Origin: BRH-c54 sp032251145
Lineage (GTDB): Bacteria > Bacteroidota > Bacteroidia > Flavobacteriales_E > Vicingaceae
NCBI GenBank assembly: GCA_032251145.1
Contig: JAVVER010000001.1
Location: 1-64,000 of the forward strand
Reading direction: 5' to 3'
DNA: 64,000 nucleotides
The position numbers and the translations under genes are program-made. Shown piece after piece: positions 62,882 to 64,000 of the stretch; within the stretch, counting starts at the first letter, position 1, and each line of letters begins with the position of its first letter. The notes under the pieces are model-generated. The model worked only from the letters and a program-made list of their open reading frames with translations, did no database searches and was not told the origin of the DNA.

Positions 62882-64000
62882 ATGAGTAAAGAACATATTG
62901 TCATTATTGGAAATGGTATTTCGGGAGTTTCTGCCGCACGTCATATCAGAAAGCTATCCGATAAAAAAATTACCATTATTTCTGCCGAAACTGATTACTT
63001 CTTTTCAAGAACAGCTTTGATGTATGTTTACATGGGACACATGAAGTTTGAACACACACAACCCTACGAACCTTGGTTTTGGAAGAAAAATAACATTGAG
63101 CTTAAAAAAGCTTTTGTGAAAACGGTTGATACTGCAAACAAAACACTTGTTTTTGATACCGCTGAAACCATGAGTTATGATAAATTAATTATTGCTACGG
63201 GTTCAAAACCGAACAAATTTGGTTGGCCTGGACAAGATGCTGACGGGGTAATGGGCATGTATCATAAACAAGATTTAGAAAATTTAGAAAAATATGCTCC
63301 AAACAATAAAGCATGTAAAAGAGCGGTAATTGTTGGCGGTGGATTAATAGGTATTGAACTAGCCGAAATGCTTGTTAGCCGAGCTATTCCCGTAACTTTT
63401 TTGGTAAGAGAAAACAGTTTTTGGAGCAAAGTACTTCCAAAAGAAGAATCAGCAATGATTAATAAACATATTCTTGAGCATCATATCGATTTACGGCTAA
63501 ATACTAATCTTAAAGAAATTAAAGCTGATGAAAACGGCAAAGTAAAATCCGTAATTATTGAAGAAACTGGTGAAGAACTGCCTTGCAATGTGGTTGGACT
63601 TACAGCTGGAGTTTCACCCAATATTGATTTTTTAAAAGATTCGGGAATAACCTTAGGAAGAGGCGTCAAAGTAAACCGATTTTTAGAAACCAATGTGCCA
63701 GATGTTTTTGCTATTGGTGATTGTGCCGAACAACACGAACCTATTGGAGAAAGAAGAGCCATTGAAGCAGTTTGGTACACTGGAAGAATGATGGGTGAAA
63801 CAGTAGCTCAAACCATTTGTGGAAATAAATTGGCTTACCAACCCGGACATTGGTTTAATTCGGCTAAATTTTTAGATATTGAATATCAAACTTACGGTTG
63901 GGTATGGGCGGAACCTAAAGAAAACGAAAAACATTTTTATTGGGAACACGAAAGCGGTAAAAAATCTATTCGTTTGAGTTATGATAAAAACACCCACGAA
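62882..64000 (+). CDS. FAD/NAD(P)-dependent oxidoreductase (3' end beyond window)
   Basis: Starts at ATG 62882 and stays open for 373 codons to the window edge. The FAD-binding GNGISGVSAARH (about 10-21), the NAD-binding GGGLIGIELAE (about 151-161) and the ATG motif LIIATGSKP (about 100-110), plus FAIGDCAEQ (about 278-286) identify a pyridine nucleotide-disulfide oxidoreductase fold, similar to nitrite-reductase-type or ferredoxin-reductase-like flavoproteins. Divergent from the PAP2-fold gene, with about 120 bases between true starts. The electron acceptor cannot be read. Confidence 0.9.
   Translation, partial: MSKEHIVIIGNGISGVSAARHIRKLSDKKITIISAETDYFFSRTALMYVYMGHMKFEHTQPYEPWFWKKNNIELKKAFVKTVDTANKTLVFDTAETMSYDKLIIATGSKPNKFGWPGQDADGVMGMYHKQDLENLEKYAPNNKACKRAVIVGGGLIGIELAEMLVSRAIPVTFLVRENSFWSKVLPKEESAMINKHILEHHIDLRLNTNLKEIKADENGKVKSVIIEETGEELPCNVVGLTAGVSPNIDFLKDSGITLGRGVKVNRFLETNVPDVFAIGDCAEQHEPIGERRAIEAVWYTGRMMGETVAQTICGNKLAYQPGHWFNSAKFLDIEYQTYGWVWAEPKENEKHFYWEHESGKKSIRLSYDKNTHE

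Noticed and set aside
61964..62944. 326-residue version of the PAP2-fold protein
   Set aside because: The first 61 codons overlap the divergent flavoprotein gene and are not hydrophobic; ATG 62761 is preferred.
1..64000. CRISPR arrays, rRNA genes, complete insertion sequences, integrase or phage genes
   Set aside because: None seen: the only tandem repeats are inside coding regions, and no transposase, integrase or cas-like protein was recognised.

Overview
The window looks like a chromosomal piece of a Bacteroidota bacterium, most likely Flavobacteriia-like. The DNA is very AT-rich. Several secreted proteins end in type IX secretion (T9SS) sorting domains, the gliding-motility ABC genes gldF and gldG are present, promoters fit the Bacteroidota form (TTTG then TAnnTTTG), and Shine-Dalgarno sequences are scarce. 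These assignments come from motif reading only; no database search was possible.

Layout. 1-6200: four minus-strand secreted proteins (a PKD/53-residue-repeat adhesin cut by the left edge, an FG-GAP protein, a 25-residue-repeat protein with a G10 tract near its start, a formylglycine-enzyme-like protein) plus a tiny membrane ORF. 6300-12240: an unknown 461-residue protein, aspartate-semialdehyde dehydrogenase, and a large lamin-tail-domain surface protein. 12300-14840: a decayed island with a truncated RhuM gene, an AlbA_2/HATPase gene broken by two frameshifts and a stop, and a cluster of overlapping palindromes. 14846-20448: two glycosyltransferases, a DUF4340 protein, GldG and GldF. 20590-25900: initiator tRNA with its promoter and terminator, a PafA-like phosphatase, prfB with its programmed frameshift, an ArsC-like reductase, a small membrane protein, and fumarase C.

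25939-35334 is a long tightly packed plus-strand run: ECF sigma factor, anti-sigma factor, DUF3179 lipoprotein, a Cys-containing unknown, an M43 metalloprotease, then the arsenosugar genes (peroxidase-like protein, ArsS, rhodanese, TIGR04282 glycosyltransferase, ArsM), a PiT phosphate transporter, a putative outer-membrane protein and a sterol-desaturase-like enzyme. Next to it is an ArsR-merTP-zinc ribbon operon with a clear palindromic operator. Together this is an arsenic/mercury handling region.

36744-45586 holds a TetR regulator with an AhpD-like protein, a GH113-like hydrolase, an alpha/beta hydrolase, a patatin, a glutamate-synthase-like flavoprotein, and a convergent pair: an HD-DUF5706 (Pycsar-effector-like) protein and a DUF2652 class III cyclase homologue. 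45697-64000 holds polyphosphate kinase, an LpxR-like protein, two PAP2-fold enzymes, a flavoprotein cut by the right edge, and the most unusual feature: three adjacent giant paralogs, each a metallophosphoesterase domain, a CotH/Fam20-like kinase-like domain and an Omp85-like barrel in one chain, in which different copies have lost different active-site residues.

Two families of intergenic palindromes recur in the window: a ~120 bp element that supplies the stop codon of gldG and of one giant paralog, and a ~60 bp CATTAAGGCATTAAG element that creates false upstream start codons in front of three genes.
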